From positions 1 through 21,840 of the IMG/VR virus record IMGVR_UViG_3300013253_000005: DNA of 21,840 nt; one strand, given 5' to 3'. This document shows positions 1 through 10,296 of the stretch, piece by piece. The DNA comes from a virus. Both the position numbers and the translations under genes were made by a program. The stretch's first letter is position 1. Each line of letters opens with the position of its first letter. The notes below the pieces were generated by a model. The model searched no databases, had not been told where the DNA came from, and saw only the letters and a program-made list of their open reading frames with translations.

Positions 1-2546
1 GTGCACTACAGCGTAAAAATCAAGCTTTTGCTGATATGCGAGACTTTGGGCAACCGTCGCAGTCAACTCCTATAAGCTCTGTAGAACCGTTTAATCCTGA
101 CGATTCCTCACTTAGCTTTGACAACCTGCAACAGCCAGGATTACGCAACATCCCCCCATCACCAAAGCCACCTGTTGATCAAGAAGGCGGCGTGGCACAG
201 GGTATGGATCAAGCGGATGAAGCTACTACCGAGCCTACACCTAAGCGCGATTCAAGTGGCAACATTATTATGGAGCCATCAGCAGATGGCCGTCTAGGTG
301 ACGCACCTACTCTTGATACACCTGATCCATACGAAAACCCAGCAAATGAATTTTCTTTGTTGCCTGATCTTGGGCCAGAGCTTCCAGACCTAAGCACATA
401 TAACAAAGCTGCTCGCGCAGGCGAAGTAGCAAAGCGTAAGAATTTACAGACTTCTCTTACAGACATTATGAAGTCTGCAGGCATTCGACGTAAATCAGGT
501 ATCGGCTCGCGTAATATTACAAAGGAGCAAGGCGATGCATACAAATGGTGGTCTAGCGACAATGCTTTCCGGTTGTTCTACAACAATCCAAGGTTGCTTG
601 ATGAAGCTAGAAGAGATCCTATCGGATTTGCCAAGCGTTATTCAAGTCAGCAGCCTCAAAGAACTCAATCTGATATTGCTACTAATTCTGGAACTCGCAC
701 TAAAAAACTTATCGACGGGCGTATCGAGGGTCTAAAGACTCAGATTGATGGTGATAAAGTACAAGAAGTTTATAGAGCCGCCAATGAAATCGGTATCGAC
801 CCGTTTGCTGCAATCGCAATTTTTGGTATTGAGTCTGACTTCGGACGAGCCAAAGGTGTAAGCGCTAAGGGTGCAGTCGGCGGTATGCAGGTTATGCCTG
901 CGCAGTTTGACCGCCTAAAGAAATGGTTTGCTGACCCCGCCAACCTTGATCAAATTAAAAACGCGTTCCGTATGCCTAACGGCGAAGTAAACATGAAACG
1001 CGTAGAGTACGCAATCCAAACATTTTCTAACATGCAACAGCCTGGGTCTCGTGGCCGTGGCACTCCTAATGCCAACGTCTACGCTGGACTTGCGCAGCTA
1101 GTGTACAACAAAGCCATTGGGCTACCCAAAAACCTATGGGGTGCAGGCTATCAAGGTAACGCTAACGAAGTTTTAGCCGCAGGTCGCCCGCTTATGGTGG
1201 ACGATGGTAACATTAGCAACTCTGATTACAATCGCGCCTATGTCTCACTATACAACCATATCCAACAAACCTATGGCGGAAAGCTAGCAGAAATACAAAC
1301 TCCGTATGGTATAGACCTCAACACGATTGCAGGGTCTGGCGTAGGCCAGCCTGTTATGACAGGAGAACCTGTTACAGATACAGATATCTCTACTCGCGTC
1401 GGTATGGGCGATTTAAGTCAGTCTATGCCTGCTGCGGGTCTTAATACAGGCCAAAAACAAACACAGACAAGCACCGATGGCTATGAGATTCGCCAAGAAG
1501 ATGGCCCTGTAGTCTATAAAGACGGCAAGCCTGTGTTTAGATTTGCTGGCCCAGACGGCCAGAAAAGAGCTGAAGAATATATTGCAGGTGAGACGGGTAC
1601 GGGATCTATCGCAAGCCCGTCAGTACAGCCTGATGAGAATACTATTACTCGGTTCCTTGAGAATCCGCCTAACATCGGCATTGAGATGAACAATCTCCTC
1701 AAGCAGCGCGAGCTTACAGTAAATTCCATTAACCGTCAGCTACAGCTAACCAATGAAAAAATTAACGCTGCAAATGCAAAAGCTGCTGAGTATGACAGAT
1801 ATGCAGAGATTGCACTGGCTAACGGCCAGATTGCTGATTTTGAAAGATATAAGGGTCTAGCTCAGACCGAAGTTGATAACGCTAGAACTTTGCGTGATGA
1901 ATCTATTATAGCTAGAGACGGCAAACAGATTGAGATTTTACAGGGCGACAACAAGATGCTGCTGGTACAGGGTGCACAAGCACTGCGTGACCTATCGTAT
2001 GGCTCTACCGCTCGCGCTGGCGCTGTTATGTCTGCCTTCACTGGGCTAGATATTAAGATACAACCACGGTCTGACGGCAAGTTTGACATCGTTGTACAAG
2101 GTAACGTGCAGCAAACACTTACAAAGGCGCAGCTGTCAGACAGACTGCAGCGTACATATAGCCAAGCATACAGAGATAGCCAGACTAAGATCCTGACAGA
2201 ACGTCAGACATATCTGTTTGAAAAGTCTGTTGACCTTGAAGCTAAACTGGTTGAAGAACAGGCAAAATTCATAAACCAAATGAAGACTGATAAACTAAAA
2301 TACCAAGCTGAAGCGTACCTTGAGAAGCTGAAGCAAATGGGCGGTGAGTTTAAGGCTTTGGGTAACGGCATGGCTCTTGTCCAGCAAGGCGGCCAGTTCT
2401 TCTTGGTCAACCCTACTAAGATAGTTAAAACTGCAGACGACGAAGCAGAAGAGCGGTTGGACGTACAGCCGATTGCATTACCACAAGCTATGGCGTTACT
2501 AAGTGGTGCGTCAAAAGGTGAAGATTTCGTAGCCGCGACAGAGTGA
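1..2546 (+). CDS. Virion protein with soluble lytic transglycosylase (SLT) domain, 5'-partial
   Basis: Probably an internal or ejected virion protein that cuts peptidoglycan during DNA entry, comparable in role to the transglycosylase region of T7 gp16. Numbering from the in-frame ATG at 36, residues 243-410 look like an SLT domain. The likely catalytic glutamate is E266 in FGIESDFG, followed by the GAVGGMQVMP block (279-288) that matches the family's GxxGLMQxxP signature. Residues 1-240 are Pro/Ser-rich and probably disordered. Residues 565-660 and 735-775 look like coiled coils. The reading frame is open from base 3 to the left edge, and the ATG at 36 has no Shine-Dalgarno sequence, so the gene almost certainly begins outside the window. 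It stops 7 nt before the giant gene. The transglycosylase call is from motifs; the virion role is inferred from the neighbour and the architecture. Confidence 0.82.
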   Translation, partial: ALQRKNQAFADMRDFGQPSQSTPISSVEPFNPDDSSLSFDNLQQPGLRNIPPSPKPPVDQEGGVAQGMDQADEATTEPTPKRDSSGNIIMEPSADGRLGDAPTLDTPDPYENPANEFSLLPDLGPELPDLSTYNKAARAGEVAKRKNLQTSLTDIMKSAGIRRKSGIGSRNITKEQGDAYKWWSSDNAFRLFYNNPRLLDEARRDPIGFAKRYSSQQPQRTQSDIATNSGTRTKKLIDGRIEGLKTQIDGDKVQEVYRAANEIGIDPFAAIAIFGIESDFGRAKGVSAKGAVGGMQVMPAQFDRLKKWFADPANLDQIKNAFRMPNGEVNMKRVEYAIQTFSNMQQPGSRGRGTPNANVYAGLAQLVYNKAIGLPKNLWGAGYQGNANEVLAAGRPLMVDDGNISNSDYNRAYVSLYNHIQQTYGGKLAEIQTPYGIDLNTIAGSGVGQPVMTGEPVTDTDISTRVGMGDLSQSMPAAGLNTGQKQTQTSTDGYEIRQEDGPVVYKDGKPVFRFAGPDGQKRAEEYIAGETGTGSIASPSVQPDENTITRFLENPPNIGIEMNNLLKQRELTVNSINRQLQLTNEKINAANAKAAEYDRYAEIALANGQIADFERYKGLAQTEVDNARTLRDESIIARDGKQIEILQGDNKMLLVQGAQALRDLSYGSTARAGAVMSAFTGLDIKIQPRSDGKFDIVVQGNVQQTLTKAQLSDRLQRTYSQAYRDSQTKILTERQTYLFEKSVDLEAKLVEEQAKFINQMKTDKLKYQAEAYLEKLKQMGGEFKALGNGMALVQQGGQFFLVNPTKIVKTADDEAEERLDVQPIALPQAMALLSGASKGEDFVAATE

Positions 2547-2553
2547 GGATAGT

Positions 2554-5500
2554 ATGGCAAAAGCAGGACTTAAATCTTTCGGAAGCCCTACACTCAGCGC
2601 GATGGATTTGGAGCCACTAGGCAACCCTTACGATGTTGCACCTGACATCGGGATGGGCAACCTCCTAGGTAGCAGGGAAGCTCTTACTAACGAAGCAGAC
2701 AGTGTCTTTAATCAAGCCATGTCTCAGTTCTCTATGCCTGAGATGAAGCGGCCTGCGCCTACTGGCCCTAATGTTCTGTTCGATCCATCAGCTAACAAGA
2801 TGTTTGTAAACGGGTCGTTGTTTGACCTTGACGACGCTGACGCAGCCGTAAAATCCAAAGGTTTTTTAACTGGCCCGCGCCAAGAGCCGCCGTCAGGCAA
2901 CTGGCAGCGTGTTACACCTGCTGAATATGGCAGGTACTATAAGTCTATTACTGACCCCACACTTAGCCGTAGATTCTCTGAGAACGTTGATATTGGTATG
3001 GCCAACCTGCGATCTTTGTTTGGCGCAGGTGCTGTATTGCTTGGCGCTGACGAATACGGCCTTGGGGTTATGGAGCGTGCAGATGAAGTTATCCGCAAAA
3101 AATCACCGTTTGCAGGTGAAGCTACAGACATCGGCTTTGGAGATGAAGATCTCGGCCCTGTAGAGTGGTTTGTAGGCGTACTGGGCGCACAAGGCCCGAT
3201 GCTTCTTGAGACCATTGCTGCAGCAGGTGTAGGTTTTGTCCTAGGTTCTGCCACTGCAGGGCCAGGTTTGGGTTCCGCAGCAGGTACAGTCGGTGGCCTG
3301 TTTGGTAAGACAGCGTTTAAGAAAGCTGTAAAAGAAGCTGCAGAAGAATATGCAACAATTAAAGCTAGGGACGGCAAGGCAGCGGCCAAAGCCTTCCTGA
3401 AGACTGACAAGGGTAAGACGCTCAAGCGTGCGTCCGGTGCTGCAGGTGCCGTTGGCCTTAGCTATGTCAACAACTTTGGTATTGCATCGTCTGATGTGTA
3501 CTCAGAGCTATTGGAGTCAGGCGTAGATGTAAACGATTTTAACGCTAAGATGACTGCACTTACAGCCGCAGTGCCATACGCTGCACTCGATACCATCCCT
3601 GAGTTTGTCGTAGGTGCTAAGCTTTTTGGTGGGTTGCGTGCAGGATCAAAGGGCGGACGCTTGCGTCGTGGTGCTAAAGGTGCAGGAGTAGGTGCTGTCT
3701 TAGAAGGCACTACTGAAGCAGGCCAAGAAGGCATTATTATGGGTGCAACTAGCGCCTACACTGGACGCGAGTATGAAAGCGATGAGGTACTTAATCGACT
3801 GGTCAACTCCTTTGCCGCAGGCGCAGCTATTGGTGGCACCATTGGTAGTGTTACCAATCTAAAAACCAATAAGCCAGCTGACCTACTACAAGGCACGGCT
3901 AATGAACAAGAAACACAACAGGATGAAGGCCCAGCGCAGACTGAAATGTTTGCAGAGGACACTGACTTTGGTACTGCTCCTGAGGTTGACCCAGATATAG
4001 CCGCACTACGCGCACAAGACGAGGCGCTAAGACAAGAGGTAGTGGCCGATCTTGAGTTGGATAGAGAAAATGAAGCTATTAGGCAGGAGATTGCAGGTGT
4101 GGCAAACATGCCACCAGCACCAGTCATCCCTGCACAACGAGAAGCTGAGATCCAAGAAGAAATAGGTCGCCGTGAGCGGGCAGAAGCCGACCGCCTAGAC
4201 AGAACTATGGAGGCAGCGCAGCCTCTTTCTGACCGTACAGGTGGCGTGCAGCCTGACCAAGGTGATTTGTTTGCTCTTGATGGCCCTGCTTATACACCCC
4301 CACCGGCTCCACCGGCTCCACCAACTCCTCCACAGCCTGTGGATAACGTTGTGGAAAGTATTGAGCAAGTTGCACAACAGCAACCACAAGCACAGCCAAA
4401 CTTGTTGCAGCAACGTATGCAAGAAGCAGCGGCAAGACAGCGTGAGCAAGAAGCACAAGCTGAAGCTCGCAGACAGGAAGATGAACGCATAGAACGGAAT
4501 AACCGCGAAGTCGAAAACGCACTGGCTTTACAGCAGGCGCAAAACGAAATCGCGGCTTATGAGGCGGAGCAGGCTGGCGTGACGCAGCCCGAACTTCCTC
4601 CCGTGGCAGCTCCGGTACAGACGAATAATCTCCCTACTGTACCAGTTCCTCCTGCTCCGCCTCGCCAGTTAAACTTGTTCCGTGGCCAAGTAAAGCTACC
4701 AAGAATATCTAAAGCGGAACAAAAAGCTATCAACAAAGCTAATCGTCTACGCCGCAAGCAAGAGCAAGAAGCACAGAAGGCAGCTGAAGAAGCAGCACGC
4801 CCAATGACTCCAGCGGAAGCTCGTGCAGCAGGGCAAGGTATCCTACTTACACAGCGTGGCGAACCGTCAGTTGCTGCACTCAAGGCAGCGGGCACCGTAG
4901 CACCGACAACCACACCAGAACTTGTTCAGACAACACCTGCTGAAGAAGCCGTCGTTGCGCAGCAGCAAGAAATCAACAGGCTCCAGCAACAAGTACAGGA
5001 GCTTTCTGCAGCTCGTACAGAGGAAAGCAGTTCCGCCGCTGAGTATAAAACTACTAAACAAGAGGAGTTTGACGTTGCTGAGCGCGGAATGCCTGCGCGA
5101 GAGCTTATGGGTCAGTATTGGCAAAATCAATGGAACAACGCTAATTCTATCGCAGAGGTAGATAAAGTTCTTGCCGATATGAAGCAAGTCAGAGAAGAGG
5201 TAACACAAAATGTACAAGAGCAAAGCACAGAAAACGTGGATGGAAGCGAACAGGCCAGACCTAGCGAAGCAGTTCGAAGCGGAAACACCCAAGAACGCGC
5301 AGCTGCCGCAGTCGTTGAGTCCGAGAAGCGCCTCAGAGAAGCGGAGGATAGCAAGGCAGCTAGCCGCCCTGCGGAAACAGAAGCAGCCGTTCGGGAAGAT
5401 AGCGGTCAACAAGGTGTACAGGAAGATAGCGTACAAGGGGGAACTCAGCTAGATCCAGACTCTGAGCAGGCCATCGCCGAAGAGCTAACCTATCAGTTTG

Positions 5501-8500
5501 ATTTACAAGAAGCCATAGGGGAGCTACGTGGTATTGCTGTATCCCTGTTGGATTACGCATACTGGGCTGCTGCACCTAGTGGCACAAGTAACGCAGCAGA
5601 TGACTACAGAGCTGCGCGGGCCACAGCTAAAGCCTATGTAGATAAAGCGTTTACAGACCCTGAGTATTTTACAGAAGCTCAACTAAAAATCTTAGACGAA
5701 CAGTTTGTTAAGTTTGCTACATATGAAACGGACACCCGCTCGTCTACGCAACCGTGGTTTGAGTATGCTGCACGTCGTGGTCTTGTAGAAAGAATCGCTA
5801 ATCCTGACCCAAAGAAAGGTATAAGGATTACAGGTGCGCCGTACGAAAAGATGAGCAAGGCAGCAGCCAAGGCTGCTAACGTATCTCCGGCCCGCAGTGA
5901 AGACACCACAAACCTTAACGAAGCAGCGACAGCAGCTGATGGCAAAGTTACTGGCGGCGGTAGGTATTTCAAGATCGACGACAACACCGAGATCACACAG
6001 CCTCTGGATAAGCTGCGTGTAACTGCTATCGCAAAGAACGCTATCCGTAAGCTGAAGACCAAGCCCACTGTGACCGTGGTCAAAGACCAAAACGATCTGC
6101 GTGAGAACCACCCAGAGCTATTCAAGCGGGCTATGGAGTCTCGTCCTAACGGCGACTTTGAGTTCACACCTGCTGGCGGTTTCTCTGTTGGCGATCAAGT
6201 CATTCTGTTCAGCGATAATATCAAGACCGAGAAGCAGGCTCGCTTCATCATTGCCCACGAAACTATGGGCCACTTTGGTCTGGGTGCTTTCTTAGGCAAA
6301 CCGCAGCTAGAAACTGTGATGGATAACATCTATCAAGATGACTCTAGCGTACGAGTGAAAGCTGACCGCCGTATGGAAATGTACGGTGAAAGCAAAGCCG
6401 AAGCAGTTGAAGAAGTCATTGCCAATATGGCAGCTGACCTAGACGCACACCTTATCAAGCGGATCTGGTACGCCATCAAGGATGCTCTTGAGACTATGGG
6501 CATGGAGTTTGAGGATAGTCTTGCCAGGTATATGCTAAGACAATCACGCAGGAACTTGTTGCAGGGTGGTAGCGGCCTTGTAAGTATGCAAGAGCTTAGC
6601 AAAAACTTAGAAAGTTTAAGAACTGACAACACGTTGGGGCGGTTTAATGTTGTTGACGACACTGCAAATGCCGCATCACGGGCGCTTTCGTCACATGCCT
6701 ACACCAAGCGTGCAGGCGATACAGGCGGACTGAAAGGTCTAGCACAGACATTCAAAAAGATTAAAGATGTAGAGAACATCCGCGACTTTAGTGTATGGCT
6801 TGGCTCACTGGCTGAAAACGTGCAGTCACTGGACAATGCAGCTACCAGAAGTGACGGCCTGCAGCAGGTGTTTAACATCTTCCAAGCTAGAGCCAACCGT
6901 TCACGCCGCCACCTCGCGACCTACGAGTCTATGACTTCGTACTCACATCAAGCGTTTAACGGGCCAACGAAAGAAGAACTAGAAAAAGCTGGCGAGCTTC
7001 TTGCCCATGCTGCACTACACAAGCAGGACATGATTACTGATGAGCAAATCAGAGACTTGTCAGTAGAAGTAGGCACTGATCAGAACGGCGATCCGATTAA
7101 GGTAAGCGATCTCGTGGTTATGGAGAACGGTGTAGCTGGCATCAACCGTGAGCTGTTTGAAGCAGCAGTAGCGGCAGGCAATGTTACACGCGAACAGTTT
7201 GCTCAGGGACTTGCTGTTACTCTGGGCGACCAAGACCAGAAAGTATTTGCTACTCAAACCTATACACCAGCAGAAGCTATCACAGATAACGAGTGGCGCA
7301 TCTACACCGAGCAACGCAAAGCAGTAAATCAAGCAGCACTGGATGTTGTTCGGTCTACAGTAGAGGGTGCAATCGCACAGAAAGATGCCACAATCAGCGG
7401 GTTCAAGAAAGCATACCGCATGTCAGACGCAGACACACAAGTCATGCGGCAGGTCATGGATCGGTATGTAGAGCTGTACCAGAAAGATGCACGCCAAGAA
7501 GGTGGAGCGTTCCAGTACAAAACCGAATCCGTAGAGAATGCAAGAGACTTCCTAAGAGAAATCAATCGTGCGCTATTTGTAAAAGACAAAGTGCAAGACT
7601 TCAAGCAAAGCAAAGGCGACGCAGCCAAGTTCCAAGGCCCAGAGTTCCAAGGTATCATTGATGGCCTGGATTCGCTGTCCGACAAAAACTACACACAGAG
7701 CCAAGCTAACCGCATTACATCAGCTATTGGTAACTTGTACCTGCTGGATGTTCAGGTAGCTAACGCACAGTTTAACGCCAAGCGTACGATTATGACATCG
7801 TATGTACCATTTACTCGCCGTGGCGATCATCAGATCCGCCTTGCTGCTTTCAATGAGAATGGCGATATAGTTCAGCTAGATGAAGTTTGGAAAACTGTAC
7901 TGCCATACTACCAAGCACAGGGTCGCGCTGATGCCAGAGAGATTGCAGCAAACTTAGACTCTGAGTTTAGCGACAGAGAGTTCAAGATTATGGACGCCAA
8001 CGGGGTTGAGCAAACCGTAACCTTCCGAGCTGTGGCGGAGAAGTCTCGTAAAGGCTCAGTTCTAGGGCAGCAATTTAGTCTCAATGACTTCGTCAATACA
8101 TTGGCTCGTCTTGATGTGAACATAAACCCACAAGAACGTGAACGTATTGTGGAAGCTCTGACAGCGCAGACTCAACGTGCTCGTAGAAGTTTGCAGAGAG
8201 CAGGTGTTAGAGGGTGGGATCGTGATGTCATCCGTAGCACCTCAGAATATCTTGAGATGCAGGGCCACATTGCAGGTCAGGCTTTCTATCGCCACCGTCT
8301 CAATAACATCATGCTTACAGACAGCTTCTGGCGCGGTGACTACAAGCGAGTACAAGACTTGTTTGCTGAGACTCAACGAACAGACTTGTCTCCTGAAAAG
8401 CTACGTCAAGCGCAGACTGAGTACGATAAGTATGCCTACATGTATCAGTACATGGCAGGTGATGGTATGCCACAGGCTGTTAACCGCAAAACTGGCAAGC

Positions 8501-10296
8501 CCATGAAGAACCTCGGCAGAGGTGAAGACTACAGAGGCACAGCACTCGGATTACAGCAGTGGTTTGCGGACGCCGCCAACATCAACAACTCAACTGAGGA
8601 CTTGTTGTCAGGCGAGACAGGTTCACAGATTAAGATGTGGACAGTTATCGCTCAGCTTGGCGGTAACTTAGCTACAGCCTTTATCAACATGGCTTCGATG
8701 GCCACTCACAGCATCCCATACCTCGGCACATACAACGAGGCTAGAGGCTTCGGTGGCGGATTCGGTTTGCGTAAGTCAGCGTTTGAGATCCAACGTGCGG
8801 CTTTCCAGATGGGTCGCCCTGCTATGGCAGACTTCACCAAGCTCAGAGACCTCATCAATGACGAGGCGGCTCTGCGTAAGGCAGGTCTGACTAGAGATGA
8901 AGCTATCTTCCTGACAGACGCCACACAAGAAGGTGTTCTACAGGCGGCACAAGCCAATGCTCTGGTCGGTACGGCTAGAGGCGGTATCCACAGCAACAAG
9001 CTACAGGCAGGTATCAAACTGTGGATGGGAGCGTTCTCTTATACTGAGCAACTTAACCGTAGATCGACAGCACTGGCGGCTTTCCGTCTGCACAAGCAAC
9101 GTGCGGTAGCAGGTTCTCCTGAGTTCACAGCCCTACAACAGAAGCGCAACAAGACTCCAGAGGAGACAGAACAGCTTCAGCAAATGGAAGCTAAGATGAA
9201 CGCTGATGCCACTGAGTTCGCGCGTACAGCGGTGAACACATCACAGGGTGAGTACGGTATGTTTAACCGCCCTGAGATGGCTCGTGGTAACATCGGTCAA
9301 TACCTGTTTATCTATAAGCAGTTCTCTATCATCACCATCCAGATGATGAAAGGACTCAGCCCTAAGGGTCGAATCGCGTTTGTCTCTATGCTCCTGCTTG
9401 CATCTGGCCTCAAAGGTATGCCATTCGCAGATGACTTGGCAGACTTGATTGATACGCTCTTGCAGTTCTTCGGAATTAAGAAGGCAAGCGTAGAGCAATA
9501 TCTTGTGGAGACAATCGGTGAGTTCGCACCTGACATGCCATTCGACATCAACCTGACTAACATCGCAATGCGTGGTGTCCTTGATCAGATCATGGCAGGT
9601 ACATTCTCAACACGTTTGGGTATGGGTGATCTTATCCCTCTGACTGGCGCATTCAAAGCAGGTGCTGATACAGGCCGTGAGATTACTAACTTCTTCGGGC
9701 CAGTCTACTCAGGAATTGAAGGCGCAATAGTTACAGCAGGTAACTTTGCTAGATACGGAGCGCAAACAGTCGGGCTAAGAGATGCTACTATGACATTCCC
9801 TGAAGTACTGCGTGACGCACCAGTGGCAGGTATCAGAGCTTTGACAGACGCTTACACTTACTACGACTCAGGTGTCATCACTAATGCACAAGGTAAGGTG
9901 ATTGATCCGTCAGCTAGCACTGCGGACATCCTGTTCAGAGCCGCAGGGTTCTACCCATCTATTGCTACCAAAGAGAATGATGCTGTACGTCTGACTAAAC
10001 AGATGGCCGCTTACGCAAAGCAACTGCACGCAGGGTATAAGGATGCCTACGTCAAAGCCTATATAGAGAAAGACTTCTCTCGTATGCTAGACGTCCGCCA
10101 GATGGTTATGGAGTGGAACCTGATTCACCGTGGTACAGAGTTTGAATTGACAGACTTTAGGCAGAAAGCTGATAGAGCCGCTAAAGCCGCCTCAATGCCA
10201 ACTGCTCAACGCTACCTCAAGACTGCGCCTAAGAACGTGCGTGAAGGTATGCGTGAACTGTTGGACATCTACGGATTGAATGACGAGAAACTCTAG
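2554..10296 (+). CDS. Giant polyvalent / internal virion protein (2580 aa) with zinc-metallopeptidase domain
   Basis: Very large phage protein, likely packaged and ejected with the DNA. Seen in order: N-terminal segment; Gly/Ala-rich hydrophobic stretches (about 214-251, 294-324, 377-436); a long Gln/Glu/Pro-rich, partly coiled-coil linker (about 440-970) with a proline run near 579-599; a helical block (971-1080); and a metallopeptidase-like domain (about 1173-1336) with HETMGH at 1235-1240 and a downstream glutamate cluster E1283/E1286/E1287 that could give the third zinc ligand. The rest is a mainly helical C-terminal half with YVPFTRRGD at 1750-1758, resembling the PLxRFG signature of large polyvalent phage proteins, and a hydrophobic helix near 2273-2291. 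The start ATG has GAGG five bases upstream. The ORF is intact, so the length is genuine unless there is a sequencing error. The exact biochemical role is not known; the virion role is inferred. Confidence 0.8.
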   Translation: MAKAGLKSFGSPTLSAMDLEPLGNPYDVAPDIGMGNLLGSREALTNEADSVFNQAMSQFSMPEMKRPAPTGPNVLFDPSANKMFVNGSLFDLDDADAAVKSKGFLTGPRQEPPSGNWQRVTPAEYGRYYKSITDPTLSRRFSENVDIGMANLRSLFGAGAVLLGADEYGLGVMERADEVIRKKSPFAGEATDIGFGDEDLGPVEWFVGVLGAQGPMLLETIAAAGVGFVLGSATAGPGLGSAAGTVGGLFGKTAFKKAVKEAAEEYATIKARDGKAAAKAFLKTDKGKTLKRASGAAGAVGLSYVNNFGIASSDVYSELLESGVDVNDFNAKMTALTAAVPYAALDTIPEFVVGAKLFGGLRAGSKGGRLRRGAKGAGVGAVLEGTTEAGQEGIIMGATSAYTGREYESDEVLNRLVNSFAAGAAIGGTIGSVTNLKTNKPADLLQGTANEQETQQDEGPAQTEMFAEDTDFGTAPEVDPDIAALRAQDEALRQEVVADLELDRENEAIRQEIAGVANMPPAPVIPAQREAEIQEEIGRRERAEADRLDRTMEAAQPLSDRTGGVQPDQGDLFALDGPAYTPPPAPPAPPTPPQPVDNVVESIEQVAQQQPQAQPNLLQQRMQEAAARQREQEAQAEARRQEDERIERNNREVENALALQQAQNEIAAYEAEQAGVTQPELPPVAAPVQTNNLPTVPVPPAPPRQLNLFRGQVKLPRISKAEQKAINKANRLRRKQEQEAQKAAEEAARPMTPAEARAAGQGILLTQRGEPSVAALKAAGTVAPTTTPELVQTTPAEEAVVAQQQEINRLQQQVQELSAARTEESSSAAEYKTTKQEEFDVAERGMPARELMGQYWQNQWNNANSIAEVDKVLADMKQVREEVTQNVQEQSTENVDGSEQARPSEAVRSGNTQERAAAAVVESEKRLREAEDSKAASRPAETEAAVREDSGQQGVQEDSVQGGTQLDPDSEQAIAEELTYQFDLQEAIGELRGIAVSLLDYAYWAAAPSGTSNAADDYRAARATAKAYVDKAFTDPEYFTEAQLKILDEQFVKFATYETDTRSSTQPWFEYAARRGLVERIANPDPKKGIRITGAPYEKMSKAAAKAANVSPARSEDTTNLNEAATAADGKVTGGGRYFKIDDNTEITQPLDKLRVTAIAKNAIRKLKTKPTVTVVKDQNDLRENHPELFKRAMESRPNGDFEFTPAGGFSVGDQVILFSDNIKTEKQARFIIAHETMGHFGLGAFLGKPQLETVMDNIYQDDSSVRVKADRRMEMYGESKAEAVEEVIANMAADLDAHLIKRIWYAIKDALETMGMEFEDSLARYMLRQSRRNLLQGGSGLVSMQELSKNLESLRTDNTLGRFNVVDDTANAASRALSSHAYTKRAGDTGGLKGLAQTFKKIKDVENIRDFSVWLGSLAENVQSLDNAATRSDGLQQVFNIFQARANRSRRHLATYESMTSYSHQAFNGPTKEELEKAGELLAHAALHKQDMITDEQIRDLSVEVGTDQNGDPIKVSDLVVMENGVAGINRELFEAAVAAGNVTREQFAQGLAVTLGDQDQKVFATQTYTPAEAITDNEWRIYTEQRKAVNQAALDVVRSTVEGAIAQKDATISGFKKAYRMSDADTQVMRQVMDRYVELYQKDARQEGGAFQYKTESVENARDFLREINRALFVKDKVQDFKQSKGDAAKFQGPEFQGIIDGLDSLSDKNYTQSQANRITSAIGNLYLLDVQVANAQFNAKRTIMTSYVPFTRRGDHQIRLAAFNENGDIVQLDEVWKTVLPYYQAQGRADAREIAANLDSEFSDREFKIMDANGVEQTVTFRAVAEKSRKGSVLGQQFSLNDFVNTLARLDVNINPQERERIVEALTAQTQRARRSLQRAGVRGWDRDVIRSTSEYLEMQGHIAGQAFYRHRLNNIMLTDSFWRGDYKRVQDLFAETQRTDLSPEKLRQAQTEYDKYAYMYQYMAGDGMPQAVNRKTGKPMKNLGRGEDYRGTALGLQQWFADAANINNSTEDLLSGETGSQIKMWTVIAQLGGNLATAFINMASMATHSIPYLGTYNEARGFGGGFGLRKSAFEIQRAAFQMGRPAMADFTKLRDLINDEAALRKAGLTRDEAIFLTDATQEGVLQAAQANALVGTARGGIHSNKLQAGIKLWMGAFSYTEQLNRRSTALAAFRLHKQRAVAGSPEFTALQQKRNKTPEETEQLQQMEAKMNADATEFARTAVNTSQGEYGMFNRPEMARGNIGQYLFIYKQFSIITIQMMKGLSPKGRIAFVSMLLLASGLKGMPFADDLADLIDTLLQFFGIKKASVEQYLVETIGEFAPDMPFDINLTNIAMRGVLDQIMAGTFSTRLGMGDLIPLTGAFKAGADTGREITNFFGPVYSGIEGAIVTAGNFARYGAQTVGLRDATMTFPEVLRDAPVAGIRALTDAYTYYDSGVITNAQGKVIDPSASTADILFRAAGFYPSIATKENDAVRLTKQMAAYAKQLHAGYKDAYVKAYIEKDFSRMLDVRQMVMEWNLIHRGTEFELTDFRQKADRAAKAASMPTAQRYLKTAPKNVREGMRELLDIYGLNDEKL
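10293..10296. other. Shared CTAG palindrome holding both convergent stop codons
   Basis: The four bases CTAG contain the TAG stop of the + strand giant gene (10294-10296) and, read on the other strand, the TAG stop of the primase-helicase (10295-10293). The genes therefore converge with a 4-bp overlap, and no intergenic terminator can lie between them. No hairpin followed by a T-run is evident immediately on either side. Confidence 0.95.

Noticed and set aside
4285-4350. Proline-rich stretch as a tandem DNA repeat
   Set aside because: Bases repeat only loosely (CCACCGGCTCC-like units, two to three copies); best explained as a Pro-rich protein linker.
4867-5436. 189-aa open frame on the - strand inside the giant gene
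   Set aside because: Shadow of the Gln/Glu/Ala-rich linker; odd Cys/Leu-rich composition with no recognisable motif.
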